Under the pieces are notes generated by a model. That model saw nothing but the letters and a program-made list of their open reading frames with translations. It was not told where the DNA came from and searched no databases. Made by a program: the position numbers and the translations under genes. This document shows, one piece after another, positions 5,331-7,049 of a stretch of 7,049 nucleotides of DNA (the stretch's first letter is position 1; every line of letters begins with the position of its first letter). The DNA comes from an uncultured Oscillospiraceae bacterium (lineage in GTDB: Bacteria > Bacillota > Clostridia > Oscillospirales > Oscillospiraceae): assembly GCA_934565615.1 (NCBI GenBank), contig CAKTIH010000114.1:1-7049 (forward strand), given 5' to 3'.

Positions 5331-5356
5331 AACAGTTGAATAGACAATATCACCTC

Positions 5357-5362
5357 AGGAGG
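5357..5362 (+). promoter_or_regulatory. Ribosome binding site deciding the rpiB start
   Basis: AGGAGG ends one base before an ATG at 5364, too close to serve it. It is 7 nt from the next in-frame ATG at 5370, which is therefore the real start. Confidence 0.88.
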
Positions 5363-5369
5363 TATGGAT

Positions 5370-5798
5370 ATGATAGCGATAGGCAGCGATCACGGCGGCT
5401 TCGAGCTTAAGAAAAAACTCATGGAGCACCTCAGTGAAAGAGGGCTTGAATATAAGGACTTCGGCACCTACAGCAGCGCGTCCTGCGATTATCCCGTATA
5501 CGCAAAGGCGGTAGCAAACGCTGTGGCGTCAGGCGAATGCGACAGGGGCATCATCATCTGCGGCACCGGCATCGGCGTGTCCATAACCGCGAACAAGGTC
5601 CGCGGCATCAGAGCGGCCCTGTGCGGGGACTGCTTCTCCGCCGAGGCGACGCGTCAGCATAACGACGCGAACGTTCTCTGCATGGGTGCGAGAGTCGTCG
5701 GCGAGGGTCTGGCGCTCAAGATAGCCGACACCTTCCTTGACACGCCCTTTTCTAATGACGAGCGGCACATCCGCCGCATTTCCATGATCGAGGATTAA
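5370..5798 (+). CDS. rpiB: Ribose-5-phosphate isomerase B
   Basis: This 142-residue cytoplasmic enzyme interconverts ribose 5-phosphate and ribulose 5-phosphate in the pentose phosphate pathway. It is the RpiB/LacAB fold, unrelated to RpiA. It begins with IAIGSDHGGFELK (Asp7, His8), the usual opening. The catalytic cysteine is Cys64 in ICGTGIG, with Thr66 in the loop, and His97-Asn98 occur in the RQHNDANVLCMGARV block. Arg132 and Arg136 at the C-terminal end match the phosphate-binding arginines. Length agrees with the family (about 145-150). Related sugar isomerases, such as allose-6-phosphate or galactose-6-phosphate isomerase, share this fold, so another sugar phosphate is possible. The next gene starts 3 nt after its stop, so the two form an operon. 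Confidence 0.93.
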   Translation: MIAIGSDHGGFELKKKLMEHLSERGLEYKDFGTYSSASCDYPVYAKAVANAVASGECDRGIIICGTGIGVSITANKVRGIRAALCGDCFSAEATRQHNDANVLCMGARVVGEGLALKIADTFLDTPFSNDERHIRRISMIED

Positions 5799-5801
5799 AA
5801 T

Positions 5802-6938
5802 TTGGCAAGAGTACAGGAATTTTACAAAGGCAGACGCAAGAAGAAAAACCTTGCGATTATCCCCTTTATAGTGCTGCTGGCGCTCGTGTCGGTGACGCTC
5901 GTCACCTTCTACGGTATGCAGAAGTACGCCGTCATCACGAAGGACGGCGTCTCGGTCGAGCTGCCTATCCTTGACGACGGGAGCAAGCAGGTCACTGTGG
6001 ACAGCCAGGGCAACGAGGTCGTGAACTTCGAGAAGGTCGACGCGAACATCGTTTTCGACGCGCCGGATTATTCTTCGGTTCAGGCTGCGGTGGGCGAGGA
6101 TGTTCCGGAGCTGCGCGCGATCTTCGTCCCGGCGGAGAACATCACGCAGGAGAAGCTCAACGAGTACGCCGCGCGTCTGGTGCGCGGCAACGCCCTTGTG
6201 CTTGAAATGAAGCCGCGCACGGGCGAATATCTGTGGGAGTCGCACAGCAGCCTTGCCGAGGCCTACGGTCTCAGCCCTCAGAATGACAGAACGACCGCGA
6301 TGCCGGACTATATCAGCGCTCTTAAGGACCGTGATATATACCTTGTCGCGCAGATAAGCTGCTGCGTCGATGAGCGCCTCTCGTCGTCCTCGTCTCTCTT
6401 CAGCCTGCATACGGAGATCGGCACGAACTATCGGGACGATACCGGCAGCTGGCTCGACCCGTATAATCCGCAGGTCAGGACATGGGTCGCGGAGATGGTG
6501 CAGGAGCTGTACGATCTCGGCTTTGACGAGGTCGTGCTGGCGGACGTCGCTTTCCCGACCTTCCCGGAGGACCAGACCGTGACGCTCACCTATACGAGCG
6601 ATATATCTACGCCGCGCAGCCCGGAGACGGCAGTCTGCGGCTTCGCGCTGAATGTTGCAGATAAGCTCAGCGACAGGGAAAAGCTGCTGTCGATATACGT
6701 TGATTCGCGTGTTGCCCTTGCAAAGACCGATGAGAGCACCGGGCAGAACGCGCGCCTGTTCATGAAGGTGTACGACAGGGTGTATCTTAAAACTGATAAG
6801 TTCATCTACACGTATAATATCGAGGACATGGCCGGCAGTGTAGAGATCGGCAACGTCTATGACAGGCTCGTCCCCGTGGTCGATAACTACACCCCGGATA
6901 ACACGACGTGGGTGCTCGTCGATGTCGAGGAAGAATAA
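5802..6938 (+). CDS. Membrane-anchored putative glycoside hydrolase-like protein (DUF4015-related)
   Basis: This 378-residue protein probably acts outside the membrane. A basic start (GRRKKK, 10-15) precedes one hydrophobic helix (17-38), giving an N-terminal anchor with the rest outside. A domain of about residues 105-370 has the strand-helix rhythm of a TIM barrel related to the DUF4015 putative glycosyl hydrolases: ALVLEMKPRTGEYLW (131-145), DYISALKDRDIYLVAQISC (169-187), SWLDPYNPQVRTWVAEMVQE (216-235) and GFDEVVLADVAFP (240-252), which stands where the family usually has GFDEIQFDYVRFP. The last motif differs from that pattern, so catalysis is doubtful. The start is TTG (5802-5804), 7 nt after GAGGA (5790-5794), which lies inside the end of rpiB; no upstream in-frame ATG includes the basic motif and helix as well. 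It is translated from the rpiB mRNA. Substrate unknown; family assignment moderate. Confidence 0.68.
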   Translation: MARVQEFYKGRRKKKNLAIIPFIVLLALVSVTLVTFYGMQKYAVITKDGVSVELPILDDGSKQVTVDSQGNEVVNFEKVDANIVFDAPDYSSVQAAVGEDVPELRAIFVPAENITQEKLNEYAARLVRGNALVLEMKPRTGEYLWESHSSLAEAYGLSPQNDRTTAMPDYISALKDRDIYLVAQISCCVDERLSSSSSLFSLHTEIGTNYRDDTGSWLDPYNPQVRTWVAEMVQELYDLGFDEVVLADVAFPTFPEDQTVTLTYTSDISTPRSPETAVCGFALNVADKLSDREKLLSIYVDSRVALAKTDESTGQNARLFMKVYDRVYLKTDKFIYTYNIEDMAGSVEIGNVYDRLVPVVDNYTPDNTTWVLVDVEEE

Positions 6939-6974
6939 CAATAATGGCACGCTGTGAAGCGTGCCATTATTGTT
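6937..6974. terminator. Terminator of the rpiB operon
   Basis: A perfect 17-bp inverted repeat (6937-6953 with 6958-6974) encloses a GTGA loop and starts within the last codon of the hydrolase-like gene. The right arm ends in an AT-rich tail (ATTATTGTT) in place of a long T-run. The A-rich left arm makes it usable on either strand. Confidence 0.8.
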
Positions 6975-6992
6975 CAGCTTGTCAAAGAAGTC

Positions 6993-7021
6993 TCGCCAAT
7001 GTGCGAGTTTTTTGGTATAAT
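6993..7021 (+). promoter_or_regulatory. Promoter of a gene beyond the window
   Basis: A consensus TATAAT (7016-7021) with an upstream TGG (7013-7015) gives an extended -10 box. TCGCCA (6993-6998) lies 17 nt upstream as a partial -35. A G-run (7041-7046) near the right edge is a likely ribosome binding site, so the next plus-strand gene should begin just after 7049. Confidence 0.6.
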
Positions 7022-7049
7022 GGGGAAAAAGAGAACCGGCGGGGGGATA

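Noticed and set aside
5364..5369. ATG two codons earlier as the rpiB start
   Set aside because: The AGGAGG sits directly against it; the next ATG has the correct spacing.
5529..6950. A 473-codon open frame on the minus strand
   Set aside because: It lies wholly antisense to rpiB and the hydrolase-like gene, has no ribosome binding site and no recognisable domain. Its long open reading is explained by the codon bias of the genes on the other strand.
1..7049. CRISPR array, tRNA, rRNA or insertion sequence
   Set aside because: No regularly spaced repeats, tRNA cloverleaf, rRNA segments, transposase or terminal inverted repeats were seen. The inverted repeats found are explained as terminators or leader elements.

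Overview
The window looks like chromosomal DNA from a fairly GC-rich, probably spore-forming member of the Firmicutes (Clostridia, perhaps the Oscillospiraceae and relatives). The reasons are the strong AGGAGG-type ribosome binding sites, sigma-A promoters with 17-bp spacers, a clostridial-type NifU scaffold, a SpoVB-like flippase, an FMN-riboswitch-controlled RibU and an FMN aptamer with a terminator-type expression platform. The lineage is an inference from these features, not from a database search. I see nine protein genes, no tRNA or rRNA, no CRISPR array and no insertion sequence.

Layout. Positions 47-475 (+) encode a NifU/IscU Fe-S scaffold, closed by a long hairpin that also ends the convergent cytidylate-kinase-like gene (536-1126, -). 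Next is a 12-helix SpoVB/MurJ-type flippase (1279-2598, +), whose 3' end overlaps by 53 bp the 3' end of the convergent riboflavin transporter gene ribU (2546-3298, -). The ribU leader (about 3299-3510) holds an FMN riboswitch and an intrinsic terminator. A divergent promoter drives a SLOG/DUF1273 (YpsA-like) protein (3630-4130, +). Two minus-strand genes follow: an XRE helix-turn-helix protein with a Ser/Thr/Lys-rich linker (4150-4644), and a membrane protein with a C-terminal zinc ribbon (4761-5162), each with its own signals. Last comes a two-gene operon (5370-6938, +) of rpiB and a membrane-anchored putative glycoside-hydrolase-like protein. It ends in a strong hairpin, after which a new promoter and the start of a leader run off the window.

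How the genes fit together. Most are single-gene units with their own promoter, so the window is a mosaic of housekeeping and poorly characterised genes, not one pathway. The clear functional links are the FMN riboswitch with ribU (vitamin uptake under feedback by its product cofactor) and rpiB with the exported hydrolase-like gene (possible but unproven link between sugar release and pentose phosphate metabolism). I found no strong evidence for a wholly new system. The most informative element is the ribU leader: a 9-nt segment of the aptamer's first strand is exactly repeated as the 3' arm of the terminator, which gives a directly readable model for the switch.
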